A stretch of 64,000 bases of DNA, from NCBI GenBank assembly GCA_030407315.1, contig JALQPE010000317.1:62001-126000 (forward strand), read 5' to 3'. The notes beneath the pieces are model-generated. The model had not been told where the DNA came from. It made no database searches and saw only the letters and a list, made by a program, of their open reading frames with translations. A program made the position numbers and the translations under genes. The DNA is from Asparagopsis taxiformis (lineage: Eukaryota > Rhodophyta > Florideophyceae > Bonnemaisoniales > Bonnemaisoniaceae). Below, one piece after another: positions 9,879 through 20,239 of this stretch (within the stretch, counting starts at the first letter, position 1; the number at the start of each line of letters is the position of its first letter).

Positions 9879-11299
9879 GTGTAGAGGCGAAGCAGGGGCC
9901 GTTCTTTTCGTGGGGAGAAGACGCGAAGCGCAAGCGGATTTGAGGCGTCAGGGGGTAGATTGAGATCGTAGAATTTGTGATATTAACTAGATAGGTAGCT
10001 GTGCATGATTGGTAAAGCCAAAGCTCTGCAACCGAAAATGAGATGGATGCAAGGATGACACTACTTGGTCGAGTTTGTTCCACGTAGCGGGAATTGGGGT
10101 GGAGTCGTGAGTTGAGTCGATATTTGGTGCTCTGGCCGAGAGTGAGTGTAAATGAGCCAAAGTCAGCGATAACAGTTGCGAAAGGAGTCTGGTTGAAGAA
10201 AAATGCAAAAAAGTCGAGCGGTAACCAGATTAGTGGAAGTTGAGCGAAATCGGGAGGTGTTTGCCAACGGTGCAATGAACCCACGTCAGGAGGAAAAGAG
10301 GCTCTCGAAATAACTCTGCGTCTGAGGCGAAATGCGGCCAAAGCTCACGCAGTACTCTTTGTGGTTGGTACAGACAGGAGCGAATTTGAACATACTGTAG
10401 TCTTTGCGCTACTCTTTCGTAGCAAATATGAACAAAGGTACAATTGAGCATCTAGCATATATATATATGTTTGCGCGCCGTTGAAATAAGTGCAACAAGA
10501 GACTAAACTACGGCGGGGGCGTTGTCATACCGGCGATGCACCGTGGGGAAAGTAACGTAGTGGAAGTGACAGGGTGACCAAATCATCGTTGGTCAACATG
10601 TATGACTGCAGATCCGCTGCCGTTTTCGTGCCGTCAACCAATGTTGACTGAATTGCACAAGTCAACCCAAACATGCAGCACGAATGGTTTACAGCCAACG
10701 TATGATTATTATTAAAATTTTGGCGGCCGACATGGCGTCGATTTTGTTGTCATGCTTTTCGCATACGTTTGCGCCTGCCAGGTCCACCCGGGAGAAGGTG
10801 GACGCAGCGGAAAAAAACTTTTTGATCTTCGACGCAAAATGCGCCACTTGGCGCACATTGATTTGAACATCACGCCGTGACAGAACTACCTGGATCTCCC
10901 CCTACCGACATGATTGGTGTAGAGTTTGTAACGGTATCAAACATGCCTGTTGCGGATGGGTCTTACAGTCACCTTGTCGCAATCTATTCCACTCACAACG
11001 TGGAATCCGGATGGAACGTTGCAGCCCTCTTGGAATAATCGCTGCTCCTACTCGCTCGCTTATTCTACAACCAACCACCTCTTTTGAGCGCCACCGTTTC
11101 ACTTCCCTTGTTGGGCTACTTATCGATAGCATACCAGCTTCGTTGTAAACCGGTCCCGCAAAGAAATACACGCGTCTTCATTTGCTGTTATCACAAATAT
11201 AAACTCCGCCATTCACCTCTCTAACACTGCTCCCCACCGTCACAACCCTTGCTATGTCGTGCAATCTACGTCGAGTCTCAATATGAAAGAATAGCTGAC
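9879..11299. other. Gene-poor stretch
   Basis: 1.4 kb downstream of the transporter with no supported coding frame. Notable only for an (AT)n run at 10458-10468 and a cluster of GGTCA/TTGAC words around 10575-10665 that form partial inverted repeats. A TATAAA sequence at about 11200 may serve the small ORF at 11300. Confidence 0.5.
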
Positions 11300-11506
11300 A
11301 TGAACATCACTCATATCCTTTTGATTTCTCTGATAATGGTAAAAGTCCCGGTGTCACTCCTTCCACCAGATCCCTCACGCTATATCATACCATCATGCTC
11401 AGATCCTCAACACACAACTTGTGATACACACCTTTGCGATTTGACTAACTTCGTGTCACTCAGTCTGCAGGCCGAGGGATCCAGCATACCAACATATTCT
11501 TTATGA
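11300..11506 (+). CDS. Possible small secreted peptide gene
   Basis: An ATG-initiated frame of 68 aa. The first ~20 residues look like a signal peptide (MNITHILLISLIMVKVPVSL), followed by a Pro- and Cys-containing stretch with three cysteines (SCSDPQHTTCDTHLC). A TATAAA element lies about 100 bp upstream (near 11200), and a short upstream ORF starts at 11253. No family recognised. It may be part of a longer spliced gene or a chance frame. Confidence 0.3.
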   Translation: MNITHILLISLIMVKVPVSLLPPDPSRYIIPSCSDPQHTTCDTHLCDLTNFVSLSLQAEGSSIPTYSL

Positions 11507-13258
11507 TCCCAACATAGAGAGACCCATGAATTTATGAAACAAGTGCCACTCCAACATCATTGCGTCTTATTGGCAATCTTCCGACTATTTCGTCCATTCT
11601 CACAACTTGTATGGTGTCGTCGTTTCTAACGCAGAAAGAAGGGGAGTGGAGTAGGATCAGAGTAGTTCCATGGAAGCAAATAAGGCACACATTTACCATC
11701 TCTCTCCAGCCACAAATTCGCGACATCATCATGTCTTTCTCTGCAAGTTGAATATTATGGTAGTCCAAGGTGGGCCAAGCCCAGCATTACCTCTCTGTGC
11801 CTTTTTCCAGAACAAATGATACGCTCTGGCAAGAGTTTTGGGATTATCTGTGTCACTCTGCTTTCATCCCGTGCCACACTTCGCGCTGTCATTTTTGCGA
11901 CGTCTTTTCGCAAAAAACAGTATCGACAGATATGGCGTATGGAAAAATAAGTATTCGCTCCAAACATTCGAGTAATCTCTTCTCAATAAAAATATATATG
12001 TCTTATGCAACCCGCAGAAGTAGCGCTGAAAACAAACTTTGCAATAGGCAAAGAAATACAAGGTCTAGCTCAAAACTGGGATTAAATGACACTCAGGGAA
12101 ATTGAAGCATAATCTGGGCATACTCTGCCAGTTATTCAAATCGAATTGGATCTATGATTGATGTTCGATTGATAAATATCTGGTGGTATTAACTCCTTCA
12201 TCCATATTTTGATCTCGTATTGCTACGATTTTGAAGAATCTCGAGCGATTGAACGTTCAAGCAGGAGGGATTGAAAGAATAATTTGGTGAATTGCAGCCT
12301 CGTATCATTCGAATGAACCAAAGAAATACAATCCGCATCAAAATGGATTGTTCCAACTCTAATTTGTGGAATAGTACATAATGACGTCCACAAAAATATC
12401 TTGGTGGATCAGTGACGGGTGTGTTCCCCGTTGGTGAGTATCAATGTGCTTCCGTTCAATGTATGGAGCACGTTACCAGATGGAAGTACTTAGGTGTCGC
12501 TCGTATCATGCCACACAGAGCGGTGTATCATAAGACCTACCTTGAATGTAAACACGATGCTTCTTCTCGCCATCGAACAATATCGATACATACGCTCATT
12601 TGTTGGAATCAGGATGTACGTTGGAGAATGTTGTCCATATGTCAGGGGGGAGAGCAGTTAATCGGAATAAATGGGACGGTTTTACAACATTATATCATGA
12701 GCTGTTTCAGCTTCCCTCAGGCTAGAAACATCCACTTCTTGCGAGGGATTGTGTGTGTTGTGGATCTTCATGGAATTTATAGGATGATCCTTGATTTTGA
12801 GTGTGGAGCAACTCAGCAGTAAGGAGTTCCACACATTTGTGGAATTTGTCAAACATATTGTAACCTTTGTGTAACACACTTTCGAACAAAAATATCTGTG
12901 GTCTTAAGTTTGGTTTCGAAATCACGCAACCTTGAAAGTGTTTGTACGTAAACTTGGTTCCACGTCGTATCTTTCATCATAGCAAAGTGAACGTTTAATG
13001 CACGTAACTGACATAGACGACGGCGGCGGTCGACATTGGTGTTCTCGGTAACTTCAAAGAGTCGTTTCAGCAATGGTGGACTTTGTCTCATGAAACCAAA
13101 CTAAATTAGAAATCATAGCAACCCTTCCCTTACCACATCTACTGTAATGTTTTTATTACAGTGCGAGATGAAAAATCTACGGACTAGTCCTGTTCGGAAG
13201 TGACCAATTTCGTCGGCGGTGGCGTAAAACTCGGGATCAACTTGCGCTCCATCACGCT
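11507..13258. other. AT-rich gene-poor stretch with a weak ORF
   Basis: 1.75 kb of lower GC than the neighbouring genes. It includes an open frame on the plus strand with its first ATG at 12462 and stop at 12822 (about 120 aa, Cys/His-containing, no recognised family). A 12-bp direct repeat (ACAAAAATATCT) occurs at 12390-12401 and 12886-12897, flanking that frame. This could be a decayed insertion. Nothing here is well supported as a gene. Confidence 0.35.
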
Positions 13259-14974
13259 ATGAGCGGGGATCCCCTTCAAGCGCTTCTTCAAGGCTGCAGA
13301 GGAGCCGCAGTGGCCAAGTGGAAATCTGGAATTACATCAAATGCAAACGTCGATTCCAAAACAACCGCGCTAGCCCCAGAGCTCGATTTCTTCGGCAACA
13401 CGAAATCCCCCGCTCCAGACCCCACTGCAACCGTCAGCGATACCGTGGAAAGCGATGATATTACTGAGGCGGACTTTGGGAACGTCATTCAGGACGAGAT
13501 GTTGGAAAATGCGCTGCGAAAAATAGGTATATCACGGTTATCACCTGTGCAAAAGCGCGCCATTCCACTGTTTCGAGACGGATATGATGTTATAGCAGTC
13601 GCACCAACAGGCTCTGGTAAGACCCTTGCGTACGCACTGCCAGTATTGGAAACAGTCATTCAAGACCGCGGCACCAAATCAGCACCAGCTGCTATAGTAC
13701 TTGCGCCGACTCGCGAGCTTGCGGATCAAATAGGTCGTGTATTTTCTCGTGTAACCGAATGCGCTGGAGTTTCTTTGAAGCTGAAAATTGTTTGTTCAAA
13801 ACCAGCGGCTGCAGCATTGAAATCTGGCGAAGGTGCGATTGATATCGTTATTGCGACCCCGCTTAGACTGTTGGGTGCTGTGAAAAGTGGTGCAATAAAC
13901 CTGGGAAATGTGCGTCATATTGTTCTTGATGAAGCCGATCAGCTTTTCGATGAAAGGTTCGTTGCACAGATTGATGAAGTTCTGGCAGAGTCCGGATCGC
14001 AACTGAAGGATGGCGCAAGGATACATATGTTTTCTGCGACATTGCCTCCACATGTGGTAACTTTGAGTCAGGGCTTGCTACGGAATCCGAAGAAGGTCCT
14101 TGTTAACGCCGGTGCATACGGAGGAGCAGCTGCAATAAACGGTGTTGCAGACTCTATCGAACAGAAATTCATGTTTGTAGGCGGCCGTGGTGAACAAGGA
14201 AAAGTGCTGGCGGTGAGATCGATGCTCAAGGAAGGCTTGAAACCACCAATTCTTGTCTTTGTGCAGAGCAAGGAGCGTGCTGCAGACTTGTTTCGTGAGT
14301 TGGTTTATGATGGAATCAATATTGACGCCATTCATGCAGATAGATCTCAAGCAGCCAGATCGTCAGCTATAGCGCGATTTAGGTCTGGTAAGCTATGGGT
14401 GCTCATTGCAACGGATGTCCTTGCAAGAGGAATTGATTTCCTATCTGTAAGCACTGTGATTAGTTACGACATGCCGTCTTCTGCTGTAGCGTACGTACAT
14501 CGGATTGGAAGGACGGGACGAAATGGACGCAAAGGGCAGGCAATCTCGCTCTTCACGGAGGAGGATTCAGTTCTGTTGCCTGCAATATTGAAGGTGGCTC
14601 GTGCCTCTGGCGCGGAAGTTCCTGAATGGGCTATGAAGCTGAAAGGTGCTGGGAGGAGAGATGTTGTGAAGAGATTAGAGAAAAGACCACCCGCAAGAAA
14701 AAGAGTTGGTGGTCCAAATCGTGCATCTTTGCGGAAAAGACATAAATCCGAACAACAGATGGCGAGGAGAAAAGAACGCAAAGCCGAAAAACAATCTCAG
14801 CTGAAGGCAGAACAACGAGACACAATTGTAGAAAATAATACCGATGAAGGGGAAGGAACCACGGAATTTGAGGCATCTGGCAATGAGGATGAGCGTAATG
14901 TCAGCGCCTCGAAGAAGCGAAAGAGAAAGAAGAGAAAGTCGAGGAATGTTACCGTGGAAGTCACGGATGATTAG
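13259..14974 (+). CDS. ROK1: DEAD-box RNA helicase, Rok1/DDX52 type
   Basis: ATP-dependent RNA helicase of 571 aa, expected in the nucleolus for 18S rRNA maturation (small-subunit processome) by analogy with yeast Rok1 and human DDX52. Core motifs in order: I APTGSGKT (115-122), Ia PTRELADQ, II DEAD (224-227), III SAT (259-261), IV ILVFVQSKERA, V ATDVLARGIDF, VI HRIGRTGR (414-421). Assignment to Rok1/DDX52 rests on the block VFVQSKERAADLFRELVYDG plus IDAIHADRSQAARSS, and on SYDMPSSAVAYVHRIGRTGR, which are diagnostic of this subgroup. The C-terminal tail is strongly basic (KKRKRKKRKSRN), a likely nucleolar signal. Starts at ATG 13259. Confidence 0.93.
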   Translation: MSGDPLQALLQGCRGAAVAKWKSGITSNANVDSKTTALAPELDFFGNTKSPAPDPTATVSDTVESDDITEADFGNVIQDEMLENALRKIGISRLSPVQKRAIPLFRDGYDVIAVAPTGSGKTLAYALPVLETVIQDRGTKSAPAAIVLAPTRELADQIGRVFSRVTECAGVSLKLKIVCSKPAAAALKSGEGAIDIVIATPLRLLGAVKSGAINLGNVRHIVLDEADQLFDERFVAQIDEVLAESGSQLKDGARIHMFSATLPPHVVTLSQGLLRNPKKVLVNAGAYGGAAAINGVADSIEQKFMFVGGRGEQGKVLAVRSMLKEGLKPPILVFVQSKERAADLFRELVYDGINIDAIHADRSQAARSSAIARFRSGKLWVLIATDVLARGIDFLSVSTVISYDMPSSAVAYVHRIGRTGRNGRKGQAISLFTEEDSVLLPAILKVARASGAEVPEWAMKLKGAGRRDVVKRLEKRPPARKRVGGPNRASLRKRHKSEQQMARRKERKAEKQSQLKAEQRDTIVENNTDEGEGTTEFEASGNEDERNVSASKKRKRKKRKSRNVTVEVTDD

Positions 14975-15805
14975 TGGAAGAGTAGGGCATTTTTACAAGA
15001 GGAACGTTGGCATTCTAAGACTTGCATCCAACGTTGTGAAATTGTCTCGCTGGGAGCTTTGGATAAACGTAGTATATGTTTAATATTTGGTTACAACTGT
15101 GCTGCAGTCCATATAAGAGTAAGACTCATCAACTTATTGAACAACACTCATCAACTTATTGAACAACAGTCATCAGCTCTACTCGGTCAATACATGACTG
15201 GGCATTTGCGAAGCTTGGAATTTCCCTCTGTTAATGAAACCTCGCTAAGCTTTCATATTGTAATTGCGTTCAGCGTGGATGTCTTTCCCGTATTCAACAC
15301 CACTCGAGGTTGAGCACTACCTCCGATGATACCAACGTGAAGATTGGATTGATTTGTGTACAACGGACGGGGCGTCGCCGGCGTCCGTCGTCGAACTTCC
15401 ACTCATTTCATGATAGGCTCTGCAGATATTCTTCAGCCAGCGAGAAACTGTTCTTCACAATTTTTTTTGTAGGGTTGCGGATCTTTTATTCACTCTGTTA
15501 TCAACTGTACACCACCTTTGAAACTAATCCTGGGCACAAAGTGAGACACCTACGGGGAAGTTCCACTCGTATTGGGGTGGGAACTGAACCTGAGTGCAAC
15601 GTGAATCCGCAATGTATGCCATATTGAGGAAAGTTGCAGCCATAACTCTGATGACAGTTCCATTCGCGTCGAAGCGCAGAGCAGAATCTGCTTTGCCATG
15701 CACTTGCTGTAGACCAGAACAACTATGTAGGAAACAGGATTTCATGCGGGTCAAGTTACCGACATAGCTGGAAAAATCGGCGTTTACTGCAAAATTACAA
15801 TGGGT
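14975..15805. other. Convergent intergenic region, helicase / Rieske
   Basis: 831 bp between the 3' ends of two convergent genes. It contains a short tandem repeat at 15124-15167. No coding frame or RNA gene is supported. Confidence 0.5.
15124..15167. repeat. Tandem 22-bp repeat, two perfect copies
   Basis: The 22-mer beginning ACTCATCAACTTATTG is repeated head-to-tail at 15124-15145 and 15146-15167. A degenerate start of a third copy (AGTCATCAGC) follows. It lies about 150 bp after the helicase stop, probably in its 3' UTR. Confidence 0.9.
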
Positions 15806-16543
15806 CTATCCAAGCACCAGTTTGGTGTCATCTTCTTCAAAACGATATGTAGGAACGTCGAGGTTGAGAGGTGCTGGTCCCTTTCGAATGCGTCCGGACA
15901 CATCATAATGCGATCCATGACAAGGACAGAACCAACCGTGATAATCTCCAGCATTAGCAATAGGGACGCAACCCAGATGGGTGCAAATTCCGAGCACAAC
16001 CAACCATTCGGGCTTTTGAATACGATCGGCATCGGTTTCTTGGTGACGCAATTCCTTATCATCGTCCTTTTGGGCGAGGGCAATTTCTGCATCGGTTCTA
16101 TGACGAATGAAGACGGGCTTGCCTCTCCATTTAATGGTTGCCGATTCGCCGAGCGGGATCGCACCAAGATCCACCTCAACAGAGCCCTTGGCAAGGACGT
16201 CAGCTGATGCAGACATACTGTAGATCAATTTGAGCACGAGGACGCGGACAGCTGAAGCGGCGATAAACTTTGTGGTGCCTAATACCATGTATGTGAAAGC
16301 ACGCTTGGTAGGATCGCCAGGCATGTGTCGATGGGAATGATTGTGGTAGTCATCAATGTAGCCGACGGGAAGTGCGCCGGGACCGCGCGGTGTGACAAGC
16401 TCACTAGAGGAGGACGCGCCCAGTGTACCAGCATTGGCCACCGTGGGCGGGGAGCTTGAAAGAGCTCGCGCCCAGGCATGTTGCACATTGGGTGTTTGAG
16501 TTACGCGGCGTGCTACGCGAGCCCAGCGGGTTAGATAGGACAT
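15806..16543 (-). CDS. RIP1: Rieske iron-sulfur subunit of mitochondrial complex III
   Basis: Ubiquinol-cytochrome c reductase Rieske protein, 245 aa, carrying electrons from ubiquinol to cytochrome c1 at the inner membrane. The N-terminus is Arg/Ser-rich and acid-free ([17 protein letters not shown]), as in a mitochondrial presequence. A single transmembrane helix lies at about 85-108. The [2Fe-2S] cluster site is complete: CTHLGC (Cys187, His189) and CPCHGSHYD (Cys206, His209), with Cys192 and Cys208 forming the disulfide. Absence of a plastid-type sequence and the match to the mitochondrial form around [13 protein letters not shown] argue against the b6f Rieske (PetC). ATG at 16543. Confidence 0.96.
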   Translation of the reverse strand: MSYLTRWARVARRVTQTPNVQHAWARALSSSPPTVANAGTLGASSSSELVTPRGPGALPVGYIDDYHNHSHRHMPGDPTKRAFTYMVLGTTKFIAASAVRVLVLKLIYSMSASADVLAKGSVEVDLGAIPLGESATIKWRGKPVFIRHRTDAEIALAQKDDDKELRHQETDADRIQKPEWLVVLGICTHLGCVPIANAGDYHGWFCPCHGSHYDVSGRIRKGPAPLNLDVPTYRFEEDDTKLVLG

Positions 16544-16898
16544 TTTGGACAGCTCGCGCTGACGCTCGCGGATCGAATGCGATGGCGATTGCTAACGACC
16601 AACTGATGTTGCTGCCTCTGACAGAGGCAAATTGGCATCGCGAAATGGCCCCGCGTCACAACTGATTTACATTGAAAATATTTTGAAAATATTTAAAAAC
16701 TTTGAAAGCGCAACTGGATTTGTAATCCATAATTAAATCTGAACAAATTCAAACATGATGAGTTGTCAAAATCAATATGCTTTGCTGGACCACTTTGTTT
16801 CTTTATTCTGTAATGTGATTGTTGGACGGATCAGGGCGAAGTCAGGTCTGCAAGTTGTTCACAAGGCTTTTCTCACGTAGCAGTCGTTCATCTTCATT
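16544..16898. other. Shared divergent promoter, Rieske / Sel1 protein
   Basis: 355 bp between two head-to-head genes. It contains an AT-rich core (AAAATATTTTGAAAATATTTAAAAAC, in part, at 16673-16697) but no clear TATA box. Confidence 0.5.
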
Positions 16899-18761
16899 AT
16901 GTCACGCGTCCCTTCCGCCCCGCCGAAAACATCAGGCTGGGATGAGCCTGAAGAGACAATTGATGAACTTAAAAACCTAGCAGCAGGTGGTGACGCACAT
17001 GCTGCTCTCACCCTTGGTCGTTACTATCATGTAGGTTACAAAGTCGCCCGCGACTACGAAATTGCGTTCAAGTATCTACGCCAGGCCTTGGACGCTGGAT
17101 TGGTAAATGCACGAACTCATATTGCTCGTCACCATCACTTTGGCCTGGGTGTCAGTAAGAATCTTTCGCTGGCATTCAACGAGTACTGTCGCGCTGTGAA
17201 AGAATCTGATCCACATGCTCAGACTTGTCTTGCAGAAGTTTACATTCTAGGGCTCTGTGGAAAATCAAAGGATATCAAACGCGCCATCCGTCTGCTGAAA
17301 GACTCTCTCAATGGTGGCTTTATGCCTGCTGCCATGATGTTGGGCGAAATGCTTCTGCAAGGTCATGATGTCAACCTCGATCTTCGTGAAGGAATTCGCA
17401 TGTATAACATTGCTGCAGACGCGGGTGTTCCTATGGCTGCTCTCACCCTTGGTAGTATTCATGCCGCTGGCCTTGGAGTTCCGAAGGACAGTGCTCGTTC
17501 TCATGAATGGTATCTCACTGCCGCAAAGTATCCAATTTGTTTTGATGGTGTCATGGAAGCAGTACTGCATTGTGGAATCAACTACCGAACAGGAGAAGGA
17601 GTCAAGAAGGATTATGCAAAGGCGTTGTCGTACTTTAAAATAGCTGAGGCCGAAGGTTCCATGAGGGCCAAGGCGCATATTGGCTTCATGTGCTATCGAG
17701 GCTACGGTGTGCCCAAAGATACTAAGAAGGCAATGAAGTACTACAAGGTTGCCGCAGATGCCGGTGAAGGTGAAGCTTTGATTGGTCTTGGTTCAATGTA
17801 TGATGAGGGAGATGGTGTTGAGCAGAGTGCGGCAATTGCTGCGACATACTATGAAAAAGCTTCCAAGGCTGGTCTCGCCGAGGCCACTAAAAAGCTTGCT
17901 GATTGTTATCTGAATGGCAGAGGTGTCAGAACTGACGTGAAACTTGCAACCAAAATGTACAAGGAGACGGCAAAGAGGGGTTGCAATGATAGTATGTATA
18001 AACTTGGGCTCATCTACGCATCTGGAAATTGCACTCCGAAAGATTTCAAGCTTGCGGCGAAATACTTCCAAGATGCTAAAGATGTTGGGAACACAAATGC
18101 TGCACATCAACTTGGGATATTGTACGAAAACGGTAGGGGTGTAGCCAAGGACCACGTGAAGGCTGCTACCATATTTCGGGAAGCTGCGGAGAGAGGGCAC
18201 GTTGAAGCGAACTTGGAGTTGGCGTATTTGTACATTGCTGGGCGAGGTGTGGAGCGCAGCATCCCGACCGCAGTCAAGTTCCTTGAGTTTGCCTCCAACG
18301 GTGGAAACGTTGTGGCTACATTCAATTTGGCTAGTTTGTATCGCACAGCATATGGCGTCACGCAGGACTTGAAGAAGGCCGCCAAGCTTTACCAATTGAA
18401 CGCCGACAGGGGAGATCCAATGGCGAAACTGAGCCTTGCTGAGATGCTTGAGCACGGCAGAGCAGTGCCTGTGGATTACAGAAAAGCAATCACGTACTAT
18501 TACGAAGCGGCTGCCGAGGGATATGCATTAGGAAGCTATGCCCTGGCTTGCATGCTGCTGTCTGGTGAAGGCATGGATTTGGATCCGAAACAAGGTCTGG
18601 AGTGTATGCGAGATGCTGCGATACATGAATGCAAAGAGGCACAAGTTTACCTCACGTACGTTGCAGAGGCTGTGATCAGGGTCGTCAAGTCTCGTCCAGA
18701 CATGACAAAGCAGTTTGCAGCGTTCAAGAAGAAAGGGTACAAAGTAACACGATTTAGATGA
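16899..18761 (+). CDS. Sel1-like repeat (SLR) protein
   Basis: 620-aa protein built almost wholly of Sel1-like repeats, the TPR-related helical hairpins of about 36 residues with the pattern A-x2-LG-x2-Y-x2-G-x-GV-x-KD-x3-A-x2-Y. At least 14 units are visible between residues ~25 and 590, for example LGILYENGRGVAKDHVKAAT. There is no signal peptide or membrane helix, unlike SEL1L/Hrd3 of the ER, so a cytosolic or nuclear adaptor or scaffold role is more likely. The partner is unknown. ATG 16899 is the first in frame. The C-terminus is basic (KKKGYKVTRFR). Confidence 0.88.
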   Translation: MSRVPSAPPKTSGWDEPEETIDELKNLAAGGDAHAALTLGRYYHVGYKVARDYEIAFKYLRQALDAGLVNARTHIARHHHFGLGVSKNLSLAFNEYCRAVKESDPHAQTCLAEVYILGLCGKSKDIKRAIRLLKDSLNGGFMPAAMMLGEMLLQGHDVNLDLREGIRMYNIAADAGVPMAALTLGSIHAAGLGVPKDSARSHEWYLTAAKYPICFDGVMEAVLHCGINYRTGEGVKKDYAKALSYFKIAEAEGSMRAKAHIGFMCYRGYGVPKDTKKAMKYYKVAADAGEGEALIGLGSMYDEGDGVEQSAAIAATYYEKASKAGLAEATKKLADCYLNGRGVRTDVKLATKMYKETAKRGCNDSMYKLGLIYASGNCTPKDFKLAAKYFQDAKDVGNTNAAHQLGILYENGRGVAKDHVKAATIFREAAERGHVEANLELAYLYIAGRGVERSIPTAVKFLEFASNGGNVVATFNLASLYRTAYGVTQDLKKAAKLYQLNADRGDPMAKLSLAEMLEHGRAVPVDYRKAITYYYEAAAEGYALGSYALACMLLSGEGMDLDPKQGLECMRDAAIHECKEAQVYLTYVAEAVIRVVKSRPDMTKQFAAFKKKGYKVTRFR

Positions 18762-19002
18762 ACGTGGAAACGGTCGGAAGGAGCATTGCAATGCTTTGGT
18801 TATCCCTGGTGTACAACCTGAAAACAAATCGTACGAGCTGTACATACTAACGAACTTAAGACATGTGGTGTAAACATGATCAATCCGTATGGACCTGGTC
18901 AAGATGAAACTTGTGGTTTCTTGGCTCAATATTGACTGCTTTGTTCTTTGGCTATCGGACACAATAAAGACGCTTCCCAGTCACATTGTTAGTCGTTTTC
19001 AA

Positions 19003-20004
19003 CTAATCTGGCAGGTCATCTAGCTTGCCGAATGCTCCTGATCTTCTCTCTGAACTGTGGAACAGCTTCAAAAGATCCGCTACTACTCCATAATCTGCTA
19101 CCTGGAAAATAGGAGCATCAGCATCCTTATTAATCGCAACAATCGTCTTAGAATCTTTCATACCAGCCAAGTGCTGGATAGCTCCCGAGATTCCAACTGC
19201 AATGTACAATTCTGGAGCCACAACCTTGCCTGTCTGTCCAACCTGCATGTCATTCGGTACAAAACCAGCATCAACCGCCGCACGTGTTGCTGCAACAGCA
19301 CCGCCAAGTTCGTCGGCAAGATCCTCCAACATTTTGAAATTTTCCTCACTCTTCAAACCGCGTCCGCCGGCAATGACCACGCCAGCTGATGTCAAATCTG
19401 GTCTGCCGCTTTCTGTACGATCTTCAGATACCCAACGTGCATGCACGGCAGCGCCCTGGATCGTCTGTTGGTCAAGTTGTATGACCTGCGCTAGTCCATC
19501 CGCTCGTTCGTCGATGGGTTCAAAAGCCGTCGGTCGCACCGTCAACAGCTTGATCTTTTCGGTGCTGCGAACAGTTGCCAGTGCGTTTCCGGCATAAAAT
19601 GGGCGCACAAATGTGTCCGCTGGAGAACTACCCTTCACTTCAATGACATCGGAAAGGGTGGAAAGCCCGAGCACGCCGGATATTCGCGGAAGTAAGTTCT
19701 TGCCGAATGTGGTTGCAGGTGCTATGACGTGAGCATATGGATGCTTTTCGATCTGTGATTTTACAAGTGGTGCAATTGCCTCAGCTGTTGGACGAGATTC
19801 GTTTGCCGCAACTAGCACCGAATGGACACCTTGCCATTTAGCGGCTGTGTCTGCTTGTGACTTTGCGTCTGCGCCTGTCAAGAGCACGTCGATGTGACCT
19901 GATGCGCATGCCTGCGCTGCGCGAACAGCGCTTCGGACAGCTTGATTGGCACCATCTCCAATCACTAGAGCGGAAGCAGATGCTGCTGAGCTGAATCGTC
20001 TCAT
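19003..20004 (-). CDS. ETFA: Electron transfer flavoprotein alpha subunit, mitochondrial
   Basis: ETF-alpha (333 aa) accepts electrons from matrix acyl-CoA and amino-acid dehydrogenases and passes them to ETF-ubiquinone oxidoreductase. It forms a heterodimer with ETF-beta. The C-terminal FAD-binding half is almost unchanged from the human protein: SGGRGLKS is AGGRGLKS here, then AVDAGFVPNDMQVGQTGKVV, PELYIAVGISGAIQHLAGMK and DADAPIFQVADYGVVADL. The frame extends to a TTG at 20031, but the first ATG is 20004, giving MRRFSSAASASALVIGDG, a short presequence-like N-terminus that aligns with the start of mature ETFA. It ends with a short charged tail. ETF-beta is not in the window. Confidence 0.94.
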   Translation of the reverse strand: MRRFSSAASASALVIGDGANQAVRSAVRAAQACASGHIDVLLTGADAKSQADTAAKWQGVHSVLVAANESRPTAEAIAPLVKSQIEKHPYAHVIAPATTFGKNLLPRISGVLGLSTLSDVIEVKGSSPADTFVRPFYAGNALATVRSTEKIKLLTVRPTAFEPIDERADGLAQVIQLDQQTIQGAAVHARWVSEDRTESGRPDLTSAGVVIAGGRGLKSEENFKMLEDLADELGGAVAATRAAVDAGFVPNDMQVGQTGKVVAPELYIAVGISGAIQHLAGMKDSKTIVAINKDADAPIFQVADYGVVADLLKLFHSSERRSGAFGKLDDLPD

Positions 20005-20239
20005 TGCGTGATTGGACTGGTCGTCCGGCAATGAGGCGGCAGCAAAGTTGGACGCGGCCAGGAATAGATACTGTTATGGCCGTCGCCCTCTCTGTATTTT
20101 TCAGATTTTCATTCATCGCTCCAATTATACGCGAATCACAGTTGGTTGGGGGGTTTTAGTTCGGCGAAGGCCATCTTCCCCCACCAGACCTCCCTTACCT
20201 AACATCCTTTCCTGAACTGCCAATTCTTCATATGTCACA

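Noticed and set aside
12462..12822. Plus-strand 120-aa frame with a WKYLGV stretch that recalls reverse transcriptases
   Set aside because: One short motif only, no catalytic YxDD or other RT blocks. Treated as an unsupported frame within an AT-rich region.
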